From positions 68,144,119 to 68,208,118 of the forward strand of contig OZ025248.1 in NCBI GenBank assembly GCA_964019135.1: a stretch of 64,000 bases of DNA, read 5' to 3'. The notes beneath the pieces were generated by a model, which made no database searches, was not told the DNA's origin, and saw nothing but the letters and a program-made list of their open reading frames with translations. Position 1 is the stretch's first letter; each line of letters begins with the position of its first letter. Source of the DNA: Arenicola marina (Eukaryota > Annelida > Polychaeta > Arenicolidae). The position numbers and the translations under genes were made by a program. Of this stretch, positions 34,101 to 45,735 are shown one piece after another.

Positions 34101-37100
34101 CTCGAGGCACACATGAGCATGGCTCTCGACTCCACCCCCTGATTACCCACGTAGAGGCACACATGAGCATGGCTCTCGACTCCACCCCCTGGCTACCCAC
34201 CTAGAGGCACACATGAGCATGCCTCTCGACCCCACCCCCTGATTACCCACCTCGAGGCACACATGAGCATGGCTCTCGACTCCACCCCTTGATTACTCAC
34301 CTAGAGGCACACATGAGCATGGCTCTCGACTCCACCCCCTGATTACCCACCTAGAGGCACACAGGAGCATGGCTCTCGACTCCACCCCCTGATTACCCAC
34401 CTAGAGGCACACATGAGCATGGCTCTCGACTCCACCCCCTGATTACCCACCTAGAGGCACACATGAGCATGGCTCTCGACTCCACCCCCTGATTACCCAC
34501 CTAGAGGCACACATGAGCATGGCTCTCGACCCCACCCCTGATTACCCACCTAGAGGCACACATGAGCATGGCTCTCGACTCCACCCCCTGGCTACCCACC
34601 TAGAGGCACACATGAGCATGCCTCTCGACCCCACCCCCTGATTACCCACCTCGAGGCACACATGAGCATGGCTCTCGACTCCACCCCTTGATTACTCACC
34701 TAGAGGCACACATGAGCATGGCTCTCGACTCCATCCCCTGATTACCCACCTAGAGGCACACAGGAGCATGGCTCTCGACTCCACCCCCTGATTACTCACC
34801 TAGAGGCACACATGAGCATGGCTCTCGACTCCACCCCCTGATTACCCACCTAGAGGCACACATGAGCATGGCTCTCGACTCCACCTCCTGATTACCCACC
34901 TAGAGGCACACATGAGCATGGCTCTTGACTCCACCCCCCTCATTTTGACGGGCTTGAGGTTGCACATGAAGACGCCGATCCGGTCCTTGAGCTCTTCCAT
35001 GGGAACCAGACGGGCCAGTCCGCTCACCACCGTCCTTGGCTCGGCCTCGCCAAGGTCAACTGTCTCCACGTACAGACTGTCCGCGTCCGGGTGCTGCGGC
35101 GACAAACAGACAGACAGTTACACGATCCAGGTAACGCAACACCTCCTCCCGTCTGTTAGACAAAAAATATCACGTGCTTATTCTTCAGTTTATGCTGGTT
35201 ATTCGCTGACCACAGGCTCTGGGCATCAGAAATGTACCCATATGATCATCGTGTATTATTTAATTCACCAGGATCGTGTACATGCTTTACCTTGTCGACA
35301 GCGAGAATCTTTCCAATTCGAAAGTCCAGTCTGCTGGGAACCAACTCGTCAGTGGCGCCATCTGCCGCCGCCGCCGCCGCCGCCGCTCCACCCTTAGCAC
35401 CCTCTAGCGTCCAAACACAATGACGGACATTTTCCAACGTTGCGCATCACGTTATCATTTAATAATCTAACTTTATGTAACTGTATACTTTGTGTAGGAG
35501 GCGAATATCATCTACCGTATTTCTTCTACTCGCATAAAAATACAGCACAAGTTTCTTATCGGGCATATCGTGCGGCATTAATCCGTAAGTGCGCGGACCG
35601 ACGCTGGCTCACAGACACCTACTTTTACTGGGCGGTGGGTAGGCTTGGTTGGTGAGCTTTCGAAGCTCTGGCGTGGAAAACTCTTTTCTGATTGGCTCCA
35701 GCAGGTCGTTGAGGTAGCGTTCTACGGAGGCCTTCAGATCGGCCGGATGCAGCTCCTGGGATGGAGTTGGTGGAAGGGGGGGGGGGGGGAATTAGCCTAT
35801 GCGTTCATCTGAATAGTTGACTGCTTCAGTTTCGTAGTATTTTCAGTCTCGAAAAGAGACAGCACATAGAATATATGTTTGTACTCTATATAGCTTTCTA
35901 AGTACACGTGTTGTTGCTACTTGGTTGGAATCTGTGTAAGACAATTGCAGCTTATTTTGTTGTATTTTTGGGTATTTTTCCATTGATTCGGCGAAATTTG
36001 CCACTATGCCTGAACAAACTACGAGCAATAATAATAATGAGCAGTAACGCATCCTTAAAAGTAAGATGGTGCCTCACCTCTCGGGCAAAAATGCCTTCCA
36101 ATTCTGCAAAGTCTGTAATGTTTAGTGTGCCGCCATTTTCGGGTTTCCTTTCTACCACAAATGCTGTAACGAAATGAAGTAGATCAACACATCAGAAGTG
36201 CTCGCCGACAAAACAAAAAACTTCAAACATAAAAAAAAAAAAGACAAAATGTAATAGTCTAACGCATAGGCGCATCGCCCACTTAAGGAACAACGTTGGT
36301 AGTAGTGGACTACATTAGAATATCATTAGTTTTCACTTCTTAAATATCAACTTTGGCCAGTAAAGACAACGTAGTGAAAAGCAAGATGGATTGTCCAAAA
36401 CCATGTTGAAAGTTTTATAATCGAGCTCAGCTGGACTCTGGTCTCATTAATGATTTTAAGGTAGTCACCAAAATGGCCCGAGAAGATATGTCTCGATAGG
36501 TCTAGCTTTACCCCAGTTACCCTGTTCCCGGTTCCTGGCTCTGTTGACAGGAAATATTGGTGTTTTAGGCCAGCTTTGTGCAGACAAGGGCTAAACTGGA
36601 CCAAGGAACGATGGACGGATGAAACACGCCCAGGACCTATTCAGCTGCGGTCCACTTTAACCACTACACGAGGGGGCGCCACTGGGCCTACCTTGGCCTT
36701 GCCGGAGCGGGAAGAGCACGTGTTTGACGAAGGACAGGACGCCGTTGTCGGTGACGTTGCCGGGCTCGCAGAACGCTCGCTTCAGCTTCTTCTTCACGTC
36801 CTGTGCGCTGTCCAGCAAGTCGATCTTAGAGTCCTCCTCGGAGGAACTCATCTTGGCCCCAGTCAGACCTGGCACTGGTTAACCCAGGGGTGAACACTTA
36901 GTGTTAATTACACCGTCATATAATGGTAGAAGACGTCCCAGAGACGCAGCATCACCATGGTGACAGAGGCAGCATCACCATGGTGACAGAGGCAGCATCA
37001 CCATGATGGCAGAGGCAGCATCACCATGGTGACAGAGACAGCATCACCATGGTGACAGACAGGCAGAATCACCATGGTGACAGATGGCAACGGTACGCAT

Positions 37101-40100
37101 AACATAAAACACCATTCACCTTTTGACAGAAACAAAATTATTACAGTACTAGTTCCGTTTCATACTAATAATCACTTGTTTACTCGAGAAAGGACAAATG
37201 AACGCTTCTGTGATATATATGTGTTCTTACCCATTGGATTCATTAGATGAACTCTCTTCTTGTATCCGAGCATCGGCATATACTTCACGGGAAGAGAGGA
37301 ACAGAACAGTTATTACATTATATACAAGTATAAGCATCCAGCATCCAGAAACGAGTTACCACGGTAGTTTAACGCGTGAACATTTCTAATACAAACTGGG
37401 TCGTTCTCTGTTGTCTACCGCAAAGTCTCAACATACCCTTTTTGCTCTATATGTAAAAACCACTAAGTTATGATACTAACCATTTAATGGTTTTAATGAA
37501 TTCTTGCAAAGAAGAACAAGACAATGGTATCTATATAGAGCCGCGTGTACAGTGGGTGGCTCGATCATGCGGAACTCCAAGAAAAATCGTCACAGGTGTT
37601 CCCATTAAATAAAAGACAATTCCTGAAAGACCTTTTCTGCAAATGTAAAGATCTTGCGCTGGTCGACGCCGCCGAACTGTGCGTCGCAGTTGAGATACTC
37701 CTCATCCAGAGCCTGGAACCAGAGCAGATCATCCGTCGTGTTGAAACCCGGGGGCCAGTTAACCACAATCACAACTCAATACATTCTTCAGCCATTATTT
37801 TAAAACAGTCGTTCATCAGACTAATTGGACTACATAGACGCCGCCACATCAGGTTAGCAGGTCTTAACATTACTTCACTCCGTCCTTAGTTGAAAATGTT
37901 TCGCGGCAAATTGAAAGTGTTTTGCGGAAATAAGACGGAGGTTAACAGACAGTTAATTTTATTACAGTCGTTTTAATTGAAAGATATTATGTGTGTCTTT
38001 ATTGCACTTTCGGGAAATAAATGTTACTTTACTTGGAAAGTTGAAATTAGGTAAATATTTTATGCGGATGTCTTCATATAACCCGCATATCATTACAAAG
38101 TGGTATTCATCTTCTAATATATCGATTCCCGTGCTCTTTCAGTATAAACAAAATCTTTTGCTTCGTTACTTCTTACCCCTCTGAAAGATATTATAGTAAC
38201 ATATATATATATAAATTTCATCGATAACCCCGTGACCCGGTTGGCAGAGGGGCCGTACCTGGAGACCAGGGTACAGTAAGCCACTGATGAGCGGGCTCTT
38301 GACCTGCTTTACCACCTCAGCGCCAGCCTTCTTGGCGTCATGCTCCGTTACCAAGGACGACAGGCGGTAAACGTCGAGTGAATATTCTCTAAAAATTACC
38401 AAACAGTGTTCTATCGTCACCAAATAAACCAGCAGTTAAACAAACAAAGTTACAATTATAGTAACAAATCTATGACTAGAGTAACAACTTTATAACCTCA
38501 GTAACAAGAACATAATAATCACAGTAACAAGGTTAACAATTAAGTGACAAGTCTGCTACCGCAGTAACAAATTAACCACATGTGACAAGCATTTTACAAC
38601 AGTAATATTATAACATTATAACCACACTATTATAATCGATAATAATAGACCAATACCGACAGTAAAAGGTCTGTAACCACAGTAAAAGGTCTATGAACAC
38701 AGTTAAAGGTGTATAACCACCATAATAGGTCAATAACCACACAAAAAGTTCTATAACCACAGCAAAAGGTCTCTAACCACAGCAAAGGTCTATAACCACA
38801 ATAATAGGACTACAACCACAGTAATAGATTTATAACCATAGTAACAGGCGTGAAACCACAGTAACAGGCGTATAACCACACCGTTTTAACTGGTATTCGG
38901 TGCCTTGGATAAACTTGAGTTTGTCGAGTGGGACCCCGATGGAGCGCAGCATGGCCTTGATGACTGCCTCGTAGTACTTGGCGCGGAACTGGAGCAGGTC
39001 CCAGGGCGCCTTCATGTTGTCCAGGTACGCGTGGAGGTCAGCCAGCAGAATGGTCACCTGTAGCCAAGGTCACAGTTAGACGCTAAATACAGGTCAAGTC
39101 CATTCAATAACGACTTATACAATGAAGATACGGCATGTGCGTAACTACTATAACTATATGTATATCACTTTTAGAAAGGGGTCATGTCCGCCATATTGAA
39201 AACGCAGACAGTAAGTAATAGTACAAATTTAATTAATTTAAATTTAATAAAAAAAAAAATTATATGAACTCTCCCACAAGGAGACGTTACAGTGATCACT
39301 ATTCACTCTCACTAGAAGCGTCTAGCGTGTACTGGGTTTCTTACTTCACATCCAGCCTTGAGGAAGTCTGCGATCTTGCTCATGGGGACGAAGTATGCCA
39401 CGTGGGGGCGCCCCGTGGTGGCCGTTCCCCAGTAGACACGCACGTCGCGTTCCTTCATCACGGCCTTGAGGCGGTCCTCTCCCAGCACCTCCTGAAGGTC
39501 ACAGCGCACATTACATTCTACCATGGGGAACCAAGCGAGCGTGTCTTCTAACTTACTATCAACATTTAATATCGCATTTTTCACAAGTATACTGATGACC
39601 ATCAACCGAGATTTCACTTTATAGTTCCCCGGATAGTTATCTGCTGGTGCTGGTGCGCTGTCAGGTCATTAAAAGTACCATGCAGTGAGTGACCTAGATC
39701 AGCGGGTACATTAGCCTGTACAATGAAACGGTAACAGCTGCTTTGTCTGCCTCTCGCCTGAGGGCATAATGGCGGAAAAAATACTCGTGCTACCGACAGC
39801 CCAACGGCCCTCAGGAGCGATAAATACAGTCTAGCGGACGGTAAACAATGTGACATTGTTGAACAATCAATGAACAAACGAAACTGTATTTTGTAGATGC
39901 ACAGCATGCATAACTCTTTAACCATTTATTAACCTAATATTTGATTGTTAGGTATATATTATTATTTGCCAAGATAACAGCTTACTTTTTAAGTATGTGA
40001 TACATAAATTCATGTACCTGTAAATTACGCTTGATTATTTCCAGTTTCTCATCGAATGTAGAAGGTTGACTGCATGCAGCTCCTTCACTGGTTGCTTCAC

Positions 40101-40110
40101 TTGAAGCCAT
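31191..40110 (-). CDS. YARS1: YARS1, cytosolic tyrosyl-tRNA synthetase with C-terminal EMAP II-like domain
   Basis: Thirteen exons: 40110-40018, 39491-39345, 39057-38882, 38388-38259, 37712-37632, 37282-37231, 36874-36692, 36163-36078, 35755-35623, 35403-35291, 35093-34900, 31801-31663, 31301-31191. All phases agree and give 545 residues; human is 528. It charges tRNA-Tyr with tyrosine in the cytosol. Class I signatures are seen: HVAY (residues 61-64, HIGH-like) and KMSSS (234-238). [12 protein letters not shown], in the catalytic core, is conserved. An eight-Ala tract (367-374, coded by GCC/GCG repeats) precedes [13 protein letters not shown], the start of the EMAP II-like tRNA-binding domain, and [10 protein letters not shown] and [14 protein letters not shown] follow. 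The human ELR cytokine motif position reads QFR (103-105). The last two exons diverge most. Donors GTCTTT (37631) and GTGTGG (38881) are weak. Confidence 0.96.
31934..34949 (-). repeat. 50-bp 'mirage' minisatellite of about 60 copies made from a YARS1 exon-intron border
   Basis: On the gene strand each unit is GTGGGTAATCAGGGGG, then TGGAGTCGAGAGCCATGC and TCATGTGTGCCTCTAG. The last 38 or so bases repeat the 3' end of the exon at 34900-35093 (coding [12 protein letters not shown]), and the first 12 repeat the start of the intron. Each copy therefore carries TCTAG|GTGGGT, a copy of the 5' splice site. The array fills the intron between the exons at 34900-35093 and 31663-31801. Variants (GGCTACC, CAAGGCTACAGA, CACAGGAGC) recur in blocks. 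Confidence 0.95.
36930..37085. repeat. Short 23-bp tandem repeat in a YARS1 intron
   Basis: About six copies of CAGCATCACCATGGTGACAGAGG, with one CATGATGGC variant, in the intron between the exons at 36692-36874 and 37231-37282. CACCATGGTG is self-complementary. Confidence 0.85.
38440..38881. repeat. Degenerate 20-bp array abutting a YARS1 splice donor
   Basis: About 20 loose copies of ATAACCACAGTAAAAGGTCT fill the intron right up to the exon ending at 38882. The intron starts GTGTGGTTATA on the gene strand, which is also part of the repeat unit (ACTGTGGTTATA), so the array begins at or within the splice site. Confidence 0.75.
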
Positions 40111-40227
40111 TGCTGTCGAGAATACACATCACTCAATAGTACAGTTCATTCAGAGTTTTATTATTACTGTTACTGGTAGTGGTCCACATCTGAATTGTTA
40201 GCCTCTTTCATCAACAACATTACATAT

Positions 40228-40680
40228 ACCGTAAACTGCCTATTAGAAGCCGCGGCTTATATTAGGAAGTTGGAGGGTCAAATTCCCAAGTTTTAGTCAG
40301 AAGTCAGGGTGCGGCTTAGTAGAAGTTAGTAGTCGCGACTGCTTGTATAAACAATTAATTGGTTTGGTAAGGTCCAGGAGAGCCAGCCACTGGTGTGACA
40401 CTTGATAAGAGGTGCAATAGGAGAGGGAGAGGTGAATGCTGTTAGTGGTTGCGACTGCTTGCATAAACAATTAAGTGGCTTGGTTGGCCGGATGGATTAA
40501 GCAGGAATACAGGGCGGAGGGTGGGCCGGTGGAGGGGGGGTCAGAAGGCCAAAGTCGGGGTGCGGCTTATAATATGTAGTTTTCCGGAAATGGTTCTGGG
40601 CGCCGGCCAACCCGGTTTTTAGGCCAAAGTTGGGGTGCGGCTTCTAATATGTATGCGGCTTCTATTAGGCAGTTTACGGT
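40228..40680 (+). mobile_element. Short TIR element, copy B (MITE-like)
   Basis: Terminal inverted repeats of about 26 bp: ACCGTAAACTGCCTATTAGA at the left and TCTATTAGGCAGTTTACGGT at the right. The flanks suggest a TA duplication. Internal sequence shares blocks with copy A at 19754-20224. About 450 bp, non-coding, lying roughly 120 bp upstream of the YARS1 start codon. Confidence 0.88.
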
Positions 40681-40829
40681 AGTGGTTCCTTCCTTTTACA
40701 GCCCCAGTGCCTTCTGCAATCTTTTCTCCAGGGATGGAACACTTCTATATGTTATAGCACTTTGATTACCTCCTGACTATTACAACATATTAACGTTGTC
40801 TGCAATGATCTAATTATCCCACAAACAGA

Positions 40830-41340
40830 TGTTACAGTGAATACTATGCACTCTCCAGCAAGGAGACATTACAGTAAACACTCTTCACTCTCAAGCTAGG
40901 AGACATTACAGTGGACACTTTTTACTCTCCAACGAGGAGGTGTTACAGTGAACACTATTCACTCTCCAGCAAGGAGACATTACCATGAACACTTTTCACT
41001 CTCAAGTGAAGACATTACAGTGAACACTATTCACTCTTAAGCGAAGAGACATTACAGTGAACACTATTCACTCTTAAGCGAAGAGACATTACAGTGAACA
41101 CTATTCACTCTCCAACGAGGAGGTGTTAGAGTGAACACTACTCACTGTTCCACAAACAGATGTTACAGCAAACACTATTCCCTCTCCCACAAGAAAATGT
41201 TACAGTGAACACTTATCTCCCAAAAACTGATGTTACAGGGAATACTTATCTCCCACAAACTGATGTTACAGGGAACACTATTTACTCTCCCACAAGGAGA
41301 TGTTACAGTAAATACTATTCACTCTCCCACAATATATGGT
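40830..41340. repeat. Degenerate tandem repeat of about 37 bp upstream of YARS1
   Basis: Units built on ACATTACAGTGAACACTATT and CACTCTCCAGCAAGGAG, about 13 copies with indels. A single unit also sits in YARS1 intron 1 at 39265-39312, next to the exon at 39345-39491. Confidence 0.85.
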
Positions 41341-41369
41341 TGGTTGGTTGGATATTCAGGATGCTTTAA

Positions 41370-41490
41370 CCACTTTTGACCCCTGGTATAACCCCCTACT
41401 CTTTGTGAAGAAGGACATGGGATCTTTATCCTGCAACCACACAGACATGGCCACAGCGAGGCTTGAACCATCGATCCATGTGAAAAACTA
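41370..41490 (-). mobile_element. tRNA-derived SINE-like repeat, copy 2
   Basis: On the minus strand, GATGGTTCAAGCCTCGC (a tRNA B-box-like block) is followed by CAGGATAAAGATCCCATGTC and TTCACAAAGAGTAGGGGGTT. It is similar to the copy at 15180-15400. An A box is not clear, so the 5' end may be truncated. Confidence 0.55.
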
Positions 41491-41894
41491 CACCTCATTA
41501 GACATCAATTGAAACTAGCAACATTAGAAACAAGTGATATTAACAGTGATTCTGATAAGTAGGCCAGTGGGTGGGTCCCAGTGTCCCAGAGCTCCTTAAA
41601 ATTATGGGATATCCAGAAAATAATGGGACATTAATTAAAATGAAATATTATGTAGTCTGTTCACTATTTATTTACAATGTGTCACCATGTCCCCTCACAG
41701 CTCAATAAAAGGCAACATTTGATTTTTTATGTGACAAATGATGCAGGATGCATAGCTTTGAGCTTTACATGAGACATGACATTTTTCTCAGTATTATAGT
41801 AATAATATAATATAATATAATAATATAGTAATTAGCCAATATATTAAGTACACCTTCCCTGCGTCGCATCATCAGCACCATCCACCTCGGCACG

Positions 41895-42840
41895 GACTAA
41901 AACGAGGAAGTCAAAATGAGGAAGTGACACCTCACGCCGACACCTTGCACCTAGCCATGAATCCATGGCTATGGGTTGAAGAATCATAGCCATGTAGCAT
42001 TCTATAGTGAAAAATCAACTTCACATGACAAATTGAATTGTTTAAGTATAGCTTTCACAATTAGTTTTAACAATGTAAAAGTACTTTTCTATATATAATT
42101 ACTGATGTATGAACTCTTCCAAAGTTATTAAAGTCTTCAAAAGGAGCTATACTTGCCTACTAGCATAAAAATGGACAACAACATTCCACCATTTTTTTTA
42201 CAGGAAGTTGCTCACTGCACATGTGCAAGGTCATCACATGATATTATAAGCCATGCTAATTGGTTCATTGTTCAGGGACCCAGTCATTGGGTCAGTGAAA
42301 ACACATGGTTTCATGTGAATTTCTGGTGACAGACTGGACTATTTTTGCCTTTCAAGAAAAGGTTACTTATGTGATTAATCATTACTTGTCAGGAAGTAAA
42401 AAGAAAAGGATTAGGGTTTGTTTCTGTTATAAAACTTTTCCCACAGCAAAGGAGAATCAGAGCTACACTTGGTCAAAGTCAAATAACTCTGAAATGGAGT
42501 TGTTCCAGACCAGAATTTTACTATGGAATGCGACTAGGCTGTGTTTCAGGGGCCCGGATATTTTGTATGATGTAATTACTGCGGCGCCGCAGTAAATTAC
42601 ATCCTACAAAATATCCTGGCCCTGTTTCAGCTCACACAGCCTAGGGTTCTGGGCTACCTTGCACCCCGGCTAGCAGCTATAGGCGAGAGATTTCGGTTCA
42701 CCGATGAGACTTGGGTAAATTGGATTTTCATGTACGGCATTTAAACAAGTAAGTCTTTCAGCTCATATCAATTATATATGTGTACCTGCCACCAAATCTG
42801 CCTTCTTGACTTTTGACTTCTTGACTTCCTCGTTTTAGTC
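41895..42840. mobile_element. Possible TIR element of about 0.95 kb with an internal palindrome
   Basis: GACTAAAACGAGGAAGTCAA at 41895-41914 is exactly inverted at 42821-42840 (ends CCTCGTTTTAGTC). Inside, 42533-42645 is a near-perfect palindrome centred on GGCGCCGC at about 42591, with arms of about 50 bp including GGATATTTTGTATGATGTAA. The open frame 42305-42595 is not recognisable. Target duplications are not evident. Confidence 0.6.
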
Positions 42841-44449
42841 AGGTCACAATGGCTTTTTTTACCAATTCTGGGTTTTTGTTACGATTTTGCGAGCAGTTTT
42901 CCGCCGTTATTCGCGTTTTATTGACAGCCGTCTAAATGAGTGCTCAGCCCCAATGGCAATGCTAATGCATTTATTGGAAAATACGGTATTATCGCCCATG
43001 GCCACACGAACCGGTTCATGTCCGCTCATTATTTACAGAAAACCAAAGCTGCTACATACCTGATTTACCAACTTAATTACATACAATTAACGCCGAAGTA
43101 TCTCTTAGTTTCATATAAGCACAATGAGTCAATTGTTACCTTTTTGTTGCAAGATGTTGCTTACGGCTGCCTACAAGTTGCGTCACCAGACCAGTCACGG
43201 ACCCTCGTGAAAGTATGGAACGCTGTTGACAAATAAATTGAGGGCTCAGTCGCTACTCCGATACTCCATTCGCCAGGTGGCGCAAGTGGTGACATTATGG
43301 ATTTTTTACATTCAATATCTATACACTCGACATATTTTCAATAATGAAACAATCAGGACCAATGTAAATGCTAGCCAGTGACAAATATGTGGTCAATAAT
43401 TCGGCCTATCGGGCGGTTGAATGATATGGGTATAGACACCATGTCATATCTTTACTCTTATTTCAGTCATTGACTCAAAACAGACCATTTCAGCGCCAAC
43501 GGCGGGTGGATTACCGAAGGTCCAGACTCCCCCGCACACCCTTTTAATGCAACAGCTAGTGCCATTTTAATGCAAACTAGCCGACTGGACCCATCCTCTT
43601 GTTACGGCTAAGATACCCCTTTCAGTTCGGGTTCCCTTACTGCATGCGATGTACGTATTCCCTGGTCGTAAGCCTGATGTCGACCATATGCACCCAGCGG
43701 ACATCATGCACACACCCCCACCCCACCACCATGTCATCCCAGCTTTTAGCCAATGGTTCGCGATGGATCCAAGTATTGCGGAACACTGTCGTAAGCAGGC
43801 GGCGCACCATTGTAGCCAATCTGCAGCACTGACCTGAGTTAAAACTAGACATAGAATAAATCAATGAAAATATGAACGATCAACTCTTAGTTCAGTTTGC
43901 CCCGTGATATTATGCCAGAGCGAAACCCTAGCCACCACCACCGCTCGCACCAGTGACCAGGCCATAGGCCACACAATCAATTTCGATCCATTATAAGAGA
44001 CCATTATAAGTGCAATGGTGTACCATACGTCTTACGACATTCTGGTCTTAAAAGATATGTATGATTTCTTTTCTCTCAATCAAAACATTTAATGCATAGC
44101 AACAGTATATTACAATATGGAAATGTCTTCTAGTCTTTTATCTTTTGTAACATAATCCAGATAGAATTAATTTTGCCTGTTTAATTTACGACACATTGGA
44201 ATTATAGACGTCATCATTTTTGGTAGCTAAATGTCAAGTTGACAAGCTGCTAAGCAAGCCACATGTTTTGTAAATCACAGTGAATGCTGACGTGTTTGGG
44301 GATGTGCAACCGAAAGCTTCTCGGCTAGATCGAATGTAAGTGAACTATGCATTGAATATTTTATATTTGCAATTGGCATATGTAACAGATAAGGGGTACA
44401 GCACATCCACCAGTCACGCCAGTGTGTGTGGCATGATCGTGATGATGTG
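42841..44449. other. Intergenic; nothing recognised
   Basis: No exon, known repeat or array that I can identify. Open frames at 42940-43236 and 43599-43864 lack any family resemblance. Confidence 0.5.
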
Positions 44450-45210
44450 GCTTTATCAGGCCTGTCTCCAACCAACGCATCACGGCGTGCCGTTAGAGCC
44501 AGGCAGCATTTGCTGTCTTTGCGGTGTTGCAGCGCATAATGGCGCGGCTGGCGCTGGTCGAATAAAGGTGCCCAGAAAAAGCCCTGACATTGCAAGTTAG
44601 GACAATAAATCAAAGTATTTTCCTTCTGCCAGGTCAGTAAATTGCATAAGGTCTTATTAAATTTAAGGATTCTGGAAAGATCCATATTTTGTCGGCTAGT
44701 TAAAAACTGTGCGCCCTATACGTGAAAATATGCACTGCAACATCGCAAAGACAGCAAATGCTGCCTGGCTCTAACGGCACCCCGTGATGAGTTGGAGACA
44801 GGTCTGGTAAGATGTAGCCCTGGTACATGCCTCTCTTACCACGCCCGTAAACGGAGCAAGGGTGAGAGCCATGCCGCTGACACGGCTGAAAACAAGAAAT
44901 CGCGGACCGGTGGCTCAAGTTGCTCCATTAGATTCCTGAAGCTTTCATGACTTTCGTCGGACAGTCATTTCTTTGGTCGGTAGTGTATTTTCTTGTGATC
45001 CGGGCGATTTGTGTCCTCTCTCGCTTCATTTTGAATGCTCTGCCGCTCGCCGGAAGGAAGCAAATGCCGCCTGGCAGCGACTGCTCACGCTAAGATTGTT
45101 TACTTCCGGCGATTTCTTGTTTTCGGCCGTGTCAGCGGCATGGCTCTCACCCTTGCTACGTTTACGGGCGTGGTAAGAGAGGCATGTACCAGGGCTAGGT
45201 AAGATGTGGC
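44450..45210. repeat. Two adjacent inverted-repeat pairs (nested foldback region)
   Basis: Pair 1: about 44457-44546 against 44729-44806 (shared AAATGCTGCCTGGCTCTAAC). Pair 2: about 44806-44906 against 45108-45204 (shared AGAGGCATGTACCAGGG and GGTGAGAGCCATGCCGCTGA). The second arm of pair 1 touches the first arm of pair 2, so the block can fold as two consecutive large hairpins. Confidence 0.8.
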
Positions 45211-45284
45211 TGTGGCTGTGAGCTTAGCCTTAGTGGCTTAGACTACTTTGGAGCAAGTGCCCCCAGGCAAGCCCGCTTTTCTGG

Positions 45285-45345
45285 GGGCACAATGTTAAAA
45301 TCCTTCGACGTTAGTAGGGAATCGACTGTAGCTTTTATCAAAATG
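45285..45345 (+). repeat. Dispersed repeat shared with 47036-47092
   Basis: AATGTTAAAATCCTTCGACG and GGAATCGACTGTAGCTTTTA occur here and, with few changes, at 47036-47092, which is the left border of the 27-bp array region. The function is not known to me. Confidence 0.7.
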
Positions 45346-45477
45346 TGTGCACGTACAATCATAGTGTTTATATATTCTATATACCTTGTTCTATCTTCCA
45401 TGTCTTCTATCTTCTATCCACCATTATGCCCCTAGAGAAGCGGGCTTGCCTCAGGGCACTGGCGCCAAAGCCTTAGT

Positions 45478-45735
45478 TAGCAGGCAGTTTCAATTTTGGT
45501 GGGCAGATATTCAGTTTGGCGGGCACTCAGGTATTATTTACCCACCCAACAAGGGCCTTTTAGTTAGGAGGTTGTGAAGAAAATCATAGTGGTCACAATT
45601 TTATATGAATACTTTTTTTACCAGCTAAAAGTTTGCTAGCCGAAAAAAAAGAAGTTCTGGCTAAAACCCAGACAGGCAGTTTCAATTTGGGCGGGCAGTT
45701 TTTCCGGCAGGCTGGCACTTAGGTTAGGGTGGCTA
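45478..45735 (+). repeat. Interspersed repeat family, copy
   Basis: Shares GGCAGTTTCAATTTTGG, TTTACCCACCCAACAAGG and TTGTGAAGAAAATCATAG with sequence at about 46440-46680 and 48608-49135, and on the minus strand at 14760-14905. The family has no long open frame here. Its class was not determined. Confidence 0.7.

Noticed and set aside
36576..36893. 105-codon plus-strand frame
   Set aside because: Antisense to the YARS1 exon carrying KMSSS.
42940..43236. 98-codon plus-strand frame
   Set aside because: No family resemblance, and composition like the surrounding sequence.
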